A stretch of DNA of 64,000 bases from Leisingera caerulea DSM 24564 (GCF_000473325.1 NZ_AXBI01000001.1:162357-226356); one strand, 5' to 3'; numbered from the stretch's first letter, positions 41,898 through 51,554 are shown. Notes: generated by a model not told the origin, from the sequence alone. Numbers and translations are program-made.

Positions 41898-44011
41898 TCG
41901 TCCAGTACTGGCCCCGCATGGGCACTGGCGCCCGCATTACCGCGGTGGCAGCGGGGACGGGTATTGCCGCCTTGGGCGGCCTTGCCGCTTCTGCCATGGT
42001 GCTGCAGTGGGGACTTAAGATGCCGGTGTCCTTGCCTCAGGATCTTCTGATCTATCCCGAGTTTGCGCTGGCGGGTGGCCAGCCCGCGCAGACCGCGAAA
42101 TGGGTGAAACTGGCGGGCTATGCCGCGCTGGCGCCTGCGGCTCTGATCATCGCAGGGATTCTCAAGTCTCAGCCGAAGCCTGACCTGCACGGCAGTGCTG
42201 CATTCGCCAAGGGCGCAGATATCAGACGTGCAGGCCTGCGGGCAAAACAAGGGCTGATTGCAGGGTTCACAGGCCCCCTGCCCTCGCCGAACTACGGCAA
42301 GCCCGTTGACCGTTTCGGGCGGGTCGATGAAGACAACGGCAAGGTGAAAGTGGCCAGGACCGGCCATCTGACAGCCAGCAACCTTCTGCGCTATGGCGGG
42401 CCGGAGCACATGATGCTCTATGCGCCGACCCGTTCGGGCAAGGGCGTGGGTGTTGTGATCCCCAACCTGCTGAACTGGCCGGAATCGGCCGTCATCCTCG
42501 ATATCAAGAAAGAGAACTGGACCCTCACCGCAGGCTTCCGGAAAGCAGGCGGCCAGGAGGTGTTCATGTTCGACCCCTTGGAGCCAAACGGCTGCACGCA
42601 CCGCTGGAACCCGCTGTCCGCCGTGCGCCGGGGCACCGACTACCAGATCGATGATCTCCAGCGCCTGGCTGACCTGTTCATTCCTGTGCAATCCAAAGAC
42701 CCGTTCTTCGACCGCGCCGCCCAGACCGCCTTTGTCGGCGTCGGCGGCTATCTGGCCGAAACGCCCGAGCTGCCGTTCACCCTCGGCGAAATCTACCGTC
42801 AGCTCACCCTCACAGATAAGTTCGTCAAGACATTCAAAAAGCGGATCGAGGACCGGGCCGCATCGGGAACGCCCCTGTCGCAGCAAACGGTCTCCACGCT
42901 CAACGACTTCCTTTCCAAGAGCGAGGCAACCTTTGAAAGCGTGAAGTCCACCATCACCGCAAACCTGGGTCTGTTTGCAAACCCGATGCTCGACCGCGCA
43001 ACATCGGCGTCTGATTTCAACTTCGCCGATCTGCGCAAGAAACCGATGAGCATCTATGTCGGCATCACCCCCAACAACCTCGGCCGCCTGGCACCCCTGC
43101 TCAACTTGTTCTTCCAAAGCTGCGTTGACGCCAATATGCAGGAACTGCCCGAGCACAATCCCGAGCTGAAACACCGCGTCCTGTTGTGCATGGATGAGTT
43201 TGCGGCCGTGGGTGAGCTGCCCAGCTTCAAACGCGGCATCGGGTATTTCGCGGGCTACGGGCTGAAGGTGCTGACCATCCTTCAGACACCGGCGCAGCTG
43301 GCGGATATCTACGGCCAGGAGGGGGCAAAATCCTATATGGACAACGCCGGCGTGACCGTGGTGTTCACACCCAAGAATATCGACGAAGCCAAGAAGATCT
43401 CAGAACGCCTCGGCACCCATGGCATGGCCGCGAGGAGCGAAAGCAAGTCGAAATACCTGGCAGAACGCAAAACGACAACTATCAGCGAGAGCGAGCAGAA
43501 GCGTGATCTGATGATGCCGCAGGAGCTGCTGGAGCTGTCCGACACGGAAGCGCTGGTTCTGATCGGCGGCGAGCGCCCGGTTCGGGCGCGCAAGATCCGC
43601 TTTTACGCGGAGGAGGTGTTTCTGGCCCGCTCGCGCATCAAGCCGCCGGAGGTCCCGGTCGTGCCGAAGCGGGAAGCTGGCGAGGACATCTCGGCTCTGA
43701 AAGCTGAGAACGGGGCAATGCGCAAGCGTCTGACCGCACTGGAGGAAACCGTGTCCCGGCTCACACTCCTCAAGGGGTTCCAGGAAGAGAATATGGCCAG
43801 CGGCAAACCCGCCGAGGTTCCGATGACCGACGAGGAGGTGGCTGATCCCAGCGGCATCTCCTTCGAGAAATTGGCGCTCGACAGTGCCGGGCTTACCGAG
43901 AAGATCGCCAAGCTGAGCACCACCCGAAAACTGACAACACCGCAGGGTACGCACGACATTCTGGCAGCGCTTGGCGTGCCGGACAAACCGCAGAAACAGG
44001 AAAGGGCCTGA
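41894..44011 (+). CDS. virD4: VirD4-like coupling protein
   Basis: 705 residues: two N-terminal membrane helices, then the TraG/VirD4 ATPase with Walker A APTRSGKG (about 177-184), Walker B LLCMDEFAAVGE (about 430-441) and a C-terminal coiled coil (AENGAMRKRLTALEETVSRL). It recruits relaxosome and protein substrates to the channel. 4-bp overlap with virB11. Its presence makes a conjugative role likely, rather than effector-only secretion (inference). Confidence 0.94.
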   Translation: MIVQYWPRMGTGARITAVAAGTGIAALGGLAASAMVLQWGLKMPVSLPQDLLIYPEFALAGGQPAQTAKWVKLAGYAALAPAALIIAGILKSQPKPDLHGSAAFAKGADIRRAGLRAKQGLIAGFTGPLPSPNYGKPVDRFGRVDEDNGKVKVARTGHLTASNLLRYGGPEHMMLYAPTRSGKGVGVVIPNLLNWPESAVILDIKKENWTLTAGFRKAGGQEVFMFDPLEPNGCTHRWNPLSAVRRGTDYQIDDLQRLADLFIPVQSKDPFFDRAAQTAFVGVGGYLAETPELPFTLGEIYRQLTLTDKFVKTFKKRIEDRAASGTPLSQQTVSTLNDFLSKSEATFESVKSTITANLGLFANPMLDRATSASDFNFADLRKKPMSIYVGITPNNLGRLAPLLNLFFQSCVDANMQELPEHNPELKHRVLLCMDEFAAVGELPSFKRGIGYFAGYGLKVLTILQTPAQLADIYGQEGAKSYMDNAGVTVVFTPKNIDEAKKISERLGTHGMAARSESKSKYLAERKTTTISESEQKRDLMMPQELLELSDTEALVLIGGERPVRARKIRFYAEEVFLARSRIKPPEVPVVPKREAGEDISALKAENGAMRKRLTALEETVSRLTLLKGFQEENMASGKPAEVPMTDEEVADPSGISFEKLALDSAGLTEKIAKLSTTRKLTTPQGTHDILAALGVPDKPQKQERA

Positions 44012-44012
44012 T

Positions 44013-45509
44013 ATGGAAGATCATGGGCAACAAGTTGTTCAGCCTGAGCCGCAACAGGCTCCCGAACAGGCAGTTCCGCAAGAAGACACCGCGGGCACTA
44101 GTTTGCTGGAAAAAGCCGCTGGTAAGGTCAATGTCCAGGAACCTGCTTCTGATGCGATGGTTCGGCAGCCGCAGCAGGACGGTGAAATCGAGCCGGACCT
44201 CCCTGCCCCGCAGCACGATCAGGACAAATCCCGCTTCGGCATGCCGCGCAACTTTGAAGAACGCTTCCTGATCACGAAACACGCGAACAAGCGGGAGCTG
44301 TTCCGCGCCTATGACGATGAACGCCCGGCCATCGTGGACAAGGGCGACAAGCTGTCCACCAGGAATGCCGACCGTTCCACTGCCATGGACATGATCGAGC
44401 TGGCTGCCCACCGCGGCTGGCAAGGTATCAAGGCCCGCGGACCGGAAGACTTCCGCCGTGAAATGTGGATCGAGGGCACCGCCCACGGCATGAAGGTCCA
44501 AGGCTACAGGCCGTCCGAACAGGACCGCAAGGAATCTGATCGCAGGGCGCAGCTGATCGGTGACCGGGTGATTGAGCGCTTGGATGACGGCAAATCCGGC
44601 CACGCCAGGCACTCTTCGCCCGCTCCAGCAGCATCTGCGGGTGACCGGCATGATAGTGGCAAGACCACCAACGTGATCGACATGCCAAACTATGAAAAGG
44701 GCGTGCGCGGCAAGGTCACCGAAACCGGCTCGGCCCCCTATCGTGACCGTGAAGGCGCCAAAGCCACCCCGTTTGTGGAACTCGAATTGGCATCAGGTCA
44801 GAAGCACAAGGTTTGGGGTGTTTCCCTACCGGATATCATAAAGGAGAACCGCCTGCAGGTCGGCGACACGGCAACGCTCCGCTCCGACGGCACCCAAACC
44901 GTAACCGTCCAGGTCAAGGCTCCAAAAACCGGCGAAATCTCTGAACGGGAGGTGCAACGGCGCACCTGGGTTGCGGAAGACATCGAACGTGCGGAGGCAA
45001 AGAGCCGGAAACCCGATAAAGCCGCGGTCAAAATGAACGAGCCGCTGCTTACGGATCCGGCGCCAGCCGTACCGGTTGGCCCTGCAGCCCAGCAGTCAAA
45101 CCCGGAGGCCAGTGGAATCCCGGACAAGGATCGGGAACAGCAGCCTGCCACCGATCGCCTGGAGGACCGCATACGCCACTTCGAGCCGGGCGACGAGCAG
45201 GTGAAAGGAGCCGCCAGCATCGCTGCAAAAACAGATGCCGCTCTGCGCCACGCCGGGGTGCCGGAAGAAGAACGGGAAAAGGCCCTGTCCAATTTGGCGG
45301 GCAACCTGGCCGAGAGCCTGCGGGCCGGGAAGACCTTCGACGTGCAAAAACTTCCCAATGTCACCCGAGAACAGGAAGCCGAAGCGGAAAAACTGGCCAA
45401 GGCTGGCCAGCAGGCGAGCGCTGAGGTGCGGCAGGCAAAGGTTCAGCAGCGAGGCCAGGGTGAACTAGAGGAACGGCAGCGTGAAGAGGCCCGCGAACGC
45501 GAAAGGTGA
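44013..45509 (+). CDS. LPD7-domain conjugation-associated protein
   Basis: 498 residues from the ATG immediately after virD4. Residues about 75-170 match the LPD7 domain seen at the C-terminus of many relaxases: NFEERFLITKHANKRELFR, RAYDDERPAIVDKGDKLST, LAAHRGWQGIKARGPEDFRR. The middle has a probable beta domain (VELELASGQKHKVWGVSLP), and the C-terminus is a highly charged coiled coil. No relaxase catalytic motif (HUH) is visible. It may be a relaxase-derived accessory or a translocated protein. Last gene of the operon. Confidence 0.7.
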   Translation: MEDHGQQVVQPEPQQAPEQAVPQEDTAGTSLLEKAAGKVNVQEPASDAMVRQPQQDGEIEPDLPAPQHDQDKSRFGMPRNFEERFLITKHANKRELFRAYDDERPAIVDKGDKLSTRNADRSTAMDMIELAAHRGWQGIKARGPEDFRREMWIEGTAHGMKVQGYRPSEQDRKESDRRAQLIGDRVIERLDDGKSGHARHSSPAPAASAGDRHDSGKTTNVIDMPNYEKGVRGKVTETGSAPYRDREGAKATPFVELELASGQKHKVWGVSLPDIIKENRLQVGDTATLRSDGTQTVTVQVKAPKTGEISEREVQRRTWVAEDIERAEAKSRKPDKAAVKMNEPLLTDPAPAVPVGPAAQQSNPEASGIPDKDREQQPATDRLEDRIRHFEPGDEQVKGAASIAAKTDAALRHAGVPEEEREKALSNLAGNLAESLRAGKTFDVQKLPNVTREQEAEAEKLAKAGQQASAEVRQAKVQQRGQGELEERQREEARERER

Positions 45510-45803
45510 AAAGGCGGTTAGATCAGCAGCCTGTGTCCGCCTTGTGTTGGTTCCGGTTTCGGCAAAGTCGGTGGCTCTAGACGGAAGCGGACATAGGCTC
45601 CGAATGCAGCGAGCGGCAGGTCCGAGCCCATACTGTGAATCCGGTTTTCATGCTGCGCGCGCTCGCAGCGCGCCGATCTGCTGCACTGCCGAATTTCTTT
45701 CTTTGCATGGCAGAGGAGAATGCAGCCATTACGGCAAGCCGCGGCAAATTTGAAACCTCGAATTCACGGGTCGCGGGACAAATTGGCCATTCGGACAAAT
45801 GCT
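45510..45803. other. Intergenic region with possible dispersed repeat
   Basis: 294 bp between the convergent LPD7 and homocysteine methyltransferase genes. A region of about 150 bp around 45560-45720 has the look of a repeated non-coding sequence common in Rhodobacteraceae (recollection, unverified). It contains the 18-bp repeat at 45652. Confidence 0.35.
45652..45669. repeat. 18-bp direct repeat, left copy
   Basis: GCTGCGCGCGCTCGCAGC, exactly repeated at 49638-49655 in the same orientation and nearly self-complementary. The pair brackets the methyl-transfer genes and a tyrosine recombinase. It could be att-like or part of a dispersed repeat. Confidence 0.6.
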
Positions 45804-46763
45804 CTACTTCGCCGCCATCTGTCTTCGGGCCTCGCCGACCTGGCGCGTGATTTGTCCGATATGGCGTCCGTCCGTGCCACAACAACCGCCCCATACGTTG
45901 ATGTGGGGGAAGCGTCGGGCCAGGTCGGCCATTTGACCCCCGAGTTCTTCCGGATCGCCATCTTCCAAGTGACCAAGCTTGCAAAGATCGAGCGTCTCCA
46001 TCGCAACTGCGTTGGGCATAAAGCCACCAAGACGGCGGGCCCAATCTCCTTCGGTCAATCCGGGTGTGAATTCGGTCGGGTGTGTGCAGTTGATCATGTA
46101 GTAGGCAGGAGCACTTTCGGTGGCAGCATCGACGGCGCCTATTGCCTCTTCCAGCGTTTCTCCTCCTTTAAGTTTGCCTCCCCGGGCAACGAAGAAAGAA
46201 ATCACAATGGGAATGTCAGCCGATTTTGCGGCTCTCGCAATTCCAGTCGCTTCTTCGATGCTCGAGAATGTGGCAGCTGTTACGACATCTGCTCCGGCTT
46301 TCTTGAATGTTTGAATTTGCTCAGAGTGATAGTCTTCCGCCTCAGCGGCATCTGGCGTCCGACCCACGTTATAGGCATCCCCTCGCGGACCGATGACGCC
46401 TCCAACGATCATCGGCGTCTCCGGGCTGTCGTACTCCTTGGCGAAGTCCTTGTAGAACTCAATTCCGCGGATGTTGATTTCTTCGAGAGCCTCTTTGGAA
46501 AACCCAATCAACTCTCCCCAATCCCGGCTGGCGCGATAGTGCAGCCCTTCGTTGATGACGCCAAAGCCGTTCTCCACAGCCGCTTCGACCAGCTTGCGAT
46601 GGTAATCGCTCAGACACGCGACACCGCGCTTAACGTTGAGAAGTTCGAAGGCGCAAAAATGTCGTAGCGTGAATCCGTCGACATACTGAAGCCAGGTTTC
46701 AAATCCTCCGCCGCAGGTCATGTTCTGGCCATTCAATTGTGGCAAGTTGTTTTTGGACGTCAT
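45804..46763 (-). CDS. Homocysteine S-methyltransferase family (betaine-homocysteine methyltransferase-like)
   Basis: 319 residues. Pfam S-methyl_trans pattern: FELLNVKRGVACLSDYHR, VGGVIGPRGDAYN and the zinc ligands YYMINCTHP and GGCCGTDGRHI near the C-terminus. These enzymes move a methyl group from betaine, S-methylmethionine or similar donors to homocysteine, giving methionine. Two SAM methyltransferases lie upstream on the same strand, so the three genes may form a methyl-group cycle (inference). Donor unknown. Confidence 0.85.
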   Translation of the reverse strand: MTSKNNLPQLNGQNMTCGGGFETWLQYVDGFTLRHFCAFELLNVKRGVACLSDYHRKLVEAAVENGFGVINEGLHYRASRDWGELIGFSKEALEEINIRGIEFYKDFAKEYDSPETPMIVGGVIGPRGDAYNVGRTPDAAEAEDYHSEQIQTFKKAGADVVTAATFSSIEEATGIARAAKSADIPIVISFFVARGGKLKGGETLEEAIGAVDAATESAPAYYMINCTHPTEFTPGLTEGDWARRLGGFMPNAVAMETLDLCKLGHLEDGDPEELGGQMADLARRFPHINVWGGCCGTDGRHIGQITRQVGEARRQMAAK

Positions 46764-46851
46764 TTCGTAACTCCCCTTGATTGAACGCCATTCTAGCTAA
46801 AAACGGACGACACGTCGTGTTTAACTGGCTGAGGTATCTAGAAGATGGGAT

Positions 46852-47682
46852 CTATCGATTCTTACGGCAGATGATCTGAACTGGATGCGTTCTTCGCTCT
46901 TCGATATTGCGTGCAGCGTTCCTGACAATTTGCGGCGCCAGCTTTCCCAGCAATATATGGACACCAAAAATCGGTGCTTCACCCTTCTCGGCCAGTTCGA
47001 TTGCCCGCAGATAACCTTGAAGATACTTTTCGCCAGTATCGATGACTTCGATGTCTGCAAAACCCGCCTTTTCCAGAGCCGCAACCGTGTCCGCGGGCCG
47101 CATTAGATAGGCCCCGGTCCCGTCTTCAGACCAGGGCACCGGGTGATGAGGATTGCCGACCTCGCCAAGTCCATGCTCAGTCAATGCGAAGAAGGCTCCT
47201 GGTTTTAGAACGCGAAACGCCTCGCCAAAAAAAGTGGCGCGGTCAGGAACGTTCATCGTCACATGCTGGGTGCATCCACCGTCAAAGGTTTCGTCTGCAT
47301 AGGGTAGTTCCTGCCCGTCACCATGTGCGATCCTTACATCGTCCTGCATGCCAACGAGCTTGGAAAGCTGGTTTCCGGCCACAACGAAGGGAGCGGTGAT
47401 ATCCAAGCCGTCAACTTCACAGCCGAAGCGTTTGGCAAGGTATCTTGCTGGTCCACCTATGCCACAGCCAATGTCCACCAGACGCTGCCCGGCTTTGATC
47501 GGCAGGGCATCGGCCAACTCAACGGTGGCTGGAAAACCACGGGCGTGAAAGTGATCAACAGGTGCCAATTGTTCAATTGTCACGGTTTCTGGATCGATCC
47601 CGGCCGATCGCATGGCGTCCAAGATCTTGGCGAATACGTCGCCCGTTCCCCAATGATCTGAAATCGATTGTGCGTCCGTCAT
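46852..47682 (-). CDS. SAM-dependent methyltransferase, class I
   Basis: 276 residues. AAGGAGGGGG precedes the ATG. SAM-binding motif I LVDIGCGIGGPARYLAKRFG (about 71-90), motif II around DGLDI and motif IV TFDGGCTQHVTMNVPD. Overall resembles the sarcosine/dimethylglycine and phosphoethanolamine-type small-molecule methyltransferases more than nucleic-acid enzymes. 89 bp upstream of the homocysteine methyltransferase. Confidence 0.8.
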   Translation of the reverse strand: MTDAQSISDHWGTGDVFAKILDAMRSAGIDPETVTIEQLAPVDHFHARGFPATVELADALPIKAGQRLVDIGCGIGGPARYLAKRFGCEVDGLDITAPFVVAGNQLSKLVGMQDDVRIAHGDGQELPYADETFDGGCTQHVTMNVPDRATFFGEAFRVLKPGAFFALTEHGLGEVGNPHHPVPWSEDGTGAYLMRPADTVAALEKAGFADIEVIDTGEKYLQGYLRAIELAEKGEAPIFGVHILLGKLAPQIVRNAARNIEERRTHPVQIICRKNR

Positions 47683-47869
47683 GAAATGCCCCCTCCTTCA
47701 CGCACGAACGCTAGCATGAAGAATGATGCAGAAGGAAGAATGCGGTTTGCAGCGAAGCCCGCAAGGGGCTCTCCGCGGTCATCAGACGGAAACGCTCGGG
47801 ATTTGGCGGTGCCGGCGGCCCTCTATGACCGGGGTGCGGACAAAACGGAATTCGACAGAATAACGACTA

Positions 47870-48688
47870 CTATTCAGCCTCTGCCTGCACGATCGCGATG
47901 GCCACTGGTGCTCGATAAATATTCTTGTCGCGAAAATTGGCCCTTACGGCATCGGTTACTTGAGCCCGAATTGCTTCAATCACTTCCGGCTTCTGACCCT
48001 TGATAAGCTGGGACGCCGCAACCGTTGCCGTGAGGAATATCTCGAATAACTCACCCGGTTCATTCAAGAGCCAATGCGTTGTGACATTTTCATGGGAAAC
48101 CATACGCAAGCCAGATGCCTTCATCATCGCCTTCGCTTCGTCGGGCCGCGCAAAAGCGAAAAGGTCCGGCTGAGCGGGGGCATCGGAAAAATCTGCATTC
48201 GTCTTAATCGCACCAAACACAGTTGCGAAAGCCGGAGAAACATCTGGGGTCGCCCAAGTTGCCATCAAGAAACGACCGCCCGTACGCAGCACCCTGTTGA
48301 TTTCATCTAACGCTTTTGGTTGCTCAGGTAAGTGCATCATTCCAAAGTTGCAGACCACCTGATCAAATTGGCCGTCAGCGAAAGGAAGTGCTGCGGCGTC
48401 ACCCTGCTGAAGAACAGCATCTGGTGCAGTCTCCGCCGCTAAGGCAAGCATTTCTTCAGAGAAGTCTAAGCCAGTAACACGTGAACCCGCCTCGCTAAGC
48501 ATTGCAGTCAAGGTGCCTTGCCCGCAACATAAATCCAGAACTGACAATCCTTTTGGCGATCCACGATTGATCAACTCCCGGGCCGCGTAGTCCGTTACAG
48601 GGCCAAACTTTTTTACATAGGCGGAGACAATGTTCTCGTCGGCCCAGCCGAGGCGCTCGCGGGCAGCGAATTCGTCAAAATCTTGCAT
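47870..48688 (-). CDS. SAM-dependent methyltransferase, UbiE-like
   Basis: 272 residues from the ATG of MQDFDEFAARERLGW, preceded by a G-rich GGGGGAT site; the upstream ATG at 48829 is less likely. Motif I LSVLDLCCGQGTLTAMLSEAG (about 48-68), GLDFSEEML and VCNFGMMHLPEQP. The C-terminal half has FEIFLTATVAASQLI. First gene of the minus-strand set. Substrate unknown. Confidence 0.78.
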   Translation of the reverse strand: MQDFDEFAARERLGWADENIVSAYVKKFGPVTDYAARELINRGSPKGLSVLDLCCGQGTLTAMLSEAGSRVTGLDFSEEMLALAAETAPDAVLQQGDAAALPFADGQFDQVVCNFGMMHLPEQPKALDEINRVLRTGGRFLMATWATPDVSPAFATVFGAIKTNADFSDAPAQPDLFAFARPDEAKAMMKASGLRMVSHENVTTHWLLNEPGELFEIFLTATVAASQLIKGQKPEVIEAIRAQVTDAVRANFRDKNIYRAPVAIAIVQAEAE

Positions 48689-48900
48689 ATTATCCCCCGT
48701 CCTCCGTCTGGCATTCCCATTGTTAGTCGAATGATAAATGAAAACAGTGAGGTCAGCTACGGGCTCAGACCAGCCCAATGCATCCGCGGCGTGTCCCAAA
48801 GAATAGGCGACCTGACAACGGCCATTCAAACTGCCTGTAAAATTCAGGTGTCAGCGCGGTGCTGATGTCTGGGCTTGGCGGGAGGATTGGAGGGAGCACT

Positions 48901-49533
48901 ATGCCAAGAGTCCAACTTCCCGCTGTCACCCCGAAACGAAGAGCCTGGAACAAGGGCCGGATCATCGGCCAGAAACGACTACTGTTGCCGAAACAGGTCT
49001 GGGCAATCCGAGCGCGGCTCGAACTGGCGGGCAACCTGTGCGATCTTGCGCTGTTCAACGTGGCAATTGATAGCAAGCTTCGCGGATGCGATCTGGTGAA
49101 ACTGGCTGTAACCGACCTGGTGAGGGATGATCGCGTTCGCGAAAGAGTGTCCGTGATCCAGAGCAAAACCAAACGGCCCGTTCAGTTCGAACTCTCTGAA
49201 AACACGCGGAATACCATTACCGCATGGATCAAGTCGCCGGAAATGATCGGCTGCCGTTTCATGTTTCCCAGCCGGTTTCACGACCGCCCGCATATCTCAA
49301 CGCGCCAATATGGCCGGCTTGTGCGGGATTGGGTGGCGGCGATCGGGCTGGAGCCCAGTGGATACGGCACCCATTCGCTGCGCCGGACCAAAGCAGCGGA
49401 GATATACCGCAAAACCGGAAATCTCAGAGCGGTTCAGCTTCTGCTCGGACATATCAAGGTTGACAGTACAGTCAGATATCTTGGCGTCGAACTTGAAGAT
49501 GCGCTGAGTATCGCCGAGCAAATCGACATTTGA
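48901..49533 (+). CDS. Short tyrosine recombinase/integrase
   Basis: 210 residues from the ATG of MPRVQLPAVTPKRRAW. Catalytic domain only, without the usual core-binding domain. Motifs: Arg in LRGCDLVKL, Lys in IQSKTKRPVQ, His-x-x-Arg in THSLRRTKA, Gly-His in LLLGHIKVDS and Tyr in VRYLGV. It ends 105 bp before the right copy of the 18-bp repeat, as an integrase often lies next to its att site (inference). It may be responsible for acquiring 45.65-49.65 kb. Confidence 0.85.
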   Translation: MPRVQLPAVTPKRRAWNKGRIIGQKRLLLPKQVWAIRARLELAGNLCDLALFNVAIDSKLRGCDLVKLAVTDLVRDDRVRERVSVIQSKTKRPVQFELSENTRNTITAWIKSPEMIGCRFMFPSRFHDRPHISTRQYGRLVRDWVAAIGLEPSGYGTHSLRRTKAAEIYRKTGNLRAVQLLLGHIKVDSTVRYLGVELEDALSIAEQIDI

Positions 49534-49727
49534 ACCACCTTGGCGGGCGGCTCTTGCCGTTCGCCAATCCTGAGCGGACCTGCGTTCGCGACGCAGCCGT
49601 GGTTCTGACGACCCCACACCAGAAGTGCCGATTTCTCGCTGCGCGCGCTCGCAGCAAGAATTTCACCGCGAGCGCTTCGTTCTCAACGCCGCTGCGCATC
49701 GTGTAGTGCAGCCATTCATGCCAAGTG
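49534..49727. other. Intergenic region between recombinase and IS3
   Basis: No gene recognised. Contains the right copy of the 18-bp repeat (49638-49655). The last four bases AGTG are the IS3 target duplication. Confidence 0.5.
49638..49655. repeat. 18-bp direct repeat, right copy
   Basis: Identical to 45652-45669 in the same orientation, 3,986 bp away. Confidence 0.6.
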
Positions 49728-49794
49728 TGACCTGCCCCCCGCAAAATCCCTCACCATGAAGTAGAGTCTGCCCAACCTATGTAGGAGCAGACGA

Positions 49795-50058
49795 ATGCGG
49801 AAGAGCCGTTTCACCGAGGCGCAAATCATCGGGATGATCAAAGAGCAGGAAGCCGGGATGCCGACAGCGGAGGTGTGCCGCCGGCACGGCCTGAGCCCGG
49901 CGACTTTTTACAAGCTGAAGTCCAAGTATGGCGGCATGGAGGTATCGGAGGCCGCGCGGCTGAAGGCGCTGGAAGATGAGAATGCCAAGCTGAAGCGGCT
50001 GCTGGCAGACACGATGCTCGACAACGTGGTTTTGAAAGACCTGCTGGGAAAAAGCTGA
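49795..50058 (+). CDS. IS3 OrfA
   Basis: 87 residues: MRKSRFTEAQIIGMIKEQE, HTH in VCRRHGLSPATFYKLKSKYGG, then a leucine zipper (LKALEDENAKLKRLLAD). An A5 run before the stop (50049-50053) could allow -1 slippage into orfB (frame continues KLTTPKERREAALNAM). Confidence 0.93.
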   Translation: MRKSRFTEAQIIGMIKEQEAGMPTAEVCRRHGLSPATFYKLKSKYGGMEVSEAARLKALEDENAKLKRLLADTMLDNVVLKDLLGKS

Positions 50059-50096
50059 CGACACCGAAAGAGCGGCGAGAGGCAGCGCTCAATGCA

Positions 50097-50954
50097 ATGC
50101 GGGATCATGACCTCTCGCAGCGCAGGGCCTGCCGGCTTGTCGGTGTCGACCCCAAGACGGTCCGGCGCGAACGCCCGCCCGACCATCCCGAGATCCGCCA
50201 GGAGATGAAAGAGATCGCTGGCAAACGCCGCCGGTTCGGCTACCGGAGGATCGGCGTGCTGCTTGAGCGCAAAGGCATGATCATGAACCACAAAAAACTG
50301 TACCGCCTCTACCGCGAAGAAGGCCTCGCGGTGAAGCGGCGGCGGGGCCGCAAACGCGCCCGGGGCTCGCGAACGCCGATGCCCGAAACCACGCAGCCCA
50401 ACCAGCGCTGGTCCCTGGACTTCCTGGCGGATAGCTTCGGCGCGTCGCGGAAATTCCGCATTCTGGCCGTGAACGATGACTGCTGCCGGGAAAACCTGTG
50501 CCTGGCCGCGGACACCAGCATTTCAGGTGAGCGCGTTGCCCGGGAGTTGGACGCGCTCGTCCGGATCTACGGAAAGCCTGCTTGCATTGTCAGCGACAAC
50601 GGCACGGAATTCACCAGCCGGGCAATCCTGAAATGGGCCTACAGGAACGGCGTGGATTGGCATTACATCGACCCCGGAAAACCGCAGCAGAATGCATTCA
50701 TCGAGTCATTCAACGGCAGCCTGCGGGACGAGCTTCTCAATGAAGAACTGTTCGATACCCTGGACGATGCCCGCCGCAAGCTGGCGCTGTGGCGCTACGA
50801 TTACAACAACGTCAGGCCGCACTCTTCGCTGGGGAACAGAACACCAAAGCAAGCGCGGCAGGCGCTTGAGCTATTTGAGGGCTCCGCGCCTGCCGCGCTT
50901 GCCAAGCCCGAGACCGACGATTACCAAAACCAAACCCGCAGACTCTCCTCATGA
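50097..50954 (+). CDS. IS3 OrfB (DDE integrase)
   Basis: 285 residues. HTH_21 [17 protein letters not shown], then Asp in RWSLDFLADSF, Asp in IVSDNGTEFTS and Glu in NAFIESFNGSLRDELLNEE. C-terminus NVRPHSSLGNRTPKQARQ. Intact. Confidence 0.94.
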   Translation: MRDHDLSQRRACRLVGVDPKTVRRERPPDHPEIRQEMKEIAGKRRRFGYRRIGVLLERKGMIMNHKKLYRLYREEGLAVKRRRGRKRARGSRTPMPETTQPNQRWSLDFLADSFGASRKFRILAVNDDCCRENLCLAADTSISGERVARELDALVRIYGKPACIVSDNGTEFTSRAILKWAYRNGVDWHYIDPGKPQQNAFIESFNGSLRDELLNEELFDTLDDARRKLALWRYDYNNVRPHSSLGNRTPKQARQALELFEGSAPAALAKPETDDYQNQTRRLSS

Positions 50955-51159
50955 GCGAGGGACCAACGGGGGGCAGGTCAAGTGCAGTGAAGTACTGATA
51001 GGCATTAACGGGGTTGCGGGCCAAAGGCGATCTCCATCATTTGATAGCCGGTCCAAGAACTGGGGCCGAACGCGGCTTTAACTCGGAAACATAGTCCTCA
51101 TTATTTCGTACCACGCGCATCAATTTGCCTGACCAGATGCGAGTGACCAACAACAGTTT

Positions 51160-51410
51160 CGCGCCAATGGCTGCAACGCGCGCAATAGATCAAGGGCTTC
51201 GGATGGTTGTACTGGTGAACGATTTCGGCTCGATCAACATCGACTCCGCGCTGATGAAATTACGGGGCAAGGACACGATCGAACTTACCAACGGCTGCAT
51301 CTGTTGCACCATCTCAGGCGATCTATTCTATGCGATCGGCGACACCCTTGGTCGCCGCCCGCGCCCCGATCACGTAATTGTCGAGGCAACCGGCATCTCT
51401 ATCCTCCGTT
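51160..51410 (+). pseudogene. CobW/G3E GTPase family fragment
   Basis: The frame contains VVLVNDFGSINIDSALM, IELTNGCICCTISGDL and PDHVIVEATGIS, the central CobW segment including the Cys-x-Cys-Cys metal motif. Walker A (N-terminal) and the rest of the C-terminus are absent. CobW proteins insert metals into enzymes, using GTP. A decayed fragment, non-functional. Confidence 0.65.
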
Positions 51411-51554
51411 TTCCTAAACATAGCTGAGAACCACGTAACTGGAGGAGGAGCAGGGCCACGAGCAACTTTGGATCGAGTATGTTACACAATGCTACAGCCA
51501 CCATTTTGTCTTGAGGCCAAGAGCCCCTAGGAAAGTGGATGGTCTCTTGCTCCC

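Larger units (their letters stand above)
49728..50980 (+). mobile_element. IS3-family element with 4-bp target duplication (1,253 bp)
   Basis: Terminal repeats TGACCTGCCCCCCG at 49728 and its complement ending at 50980, with further matching TCCCTC inside. AGTG flanks both sides (49724-49727, 50981-50984). The 4-bp duplication and gene organisation fit the IS407 group. Insertion is clean and probably recent. Confidence 0.93.

Noticed and set aside
41855..43174. 439-codon minus-strand frame over virD4
   Set aside because: Antisense shadow in GC-rich DNA; virD4 motifs are intact.
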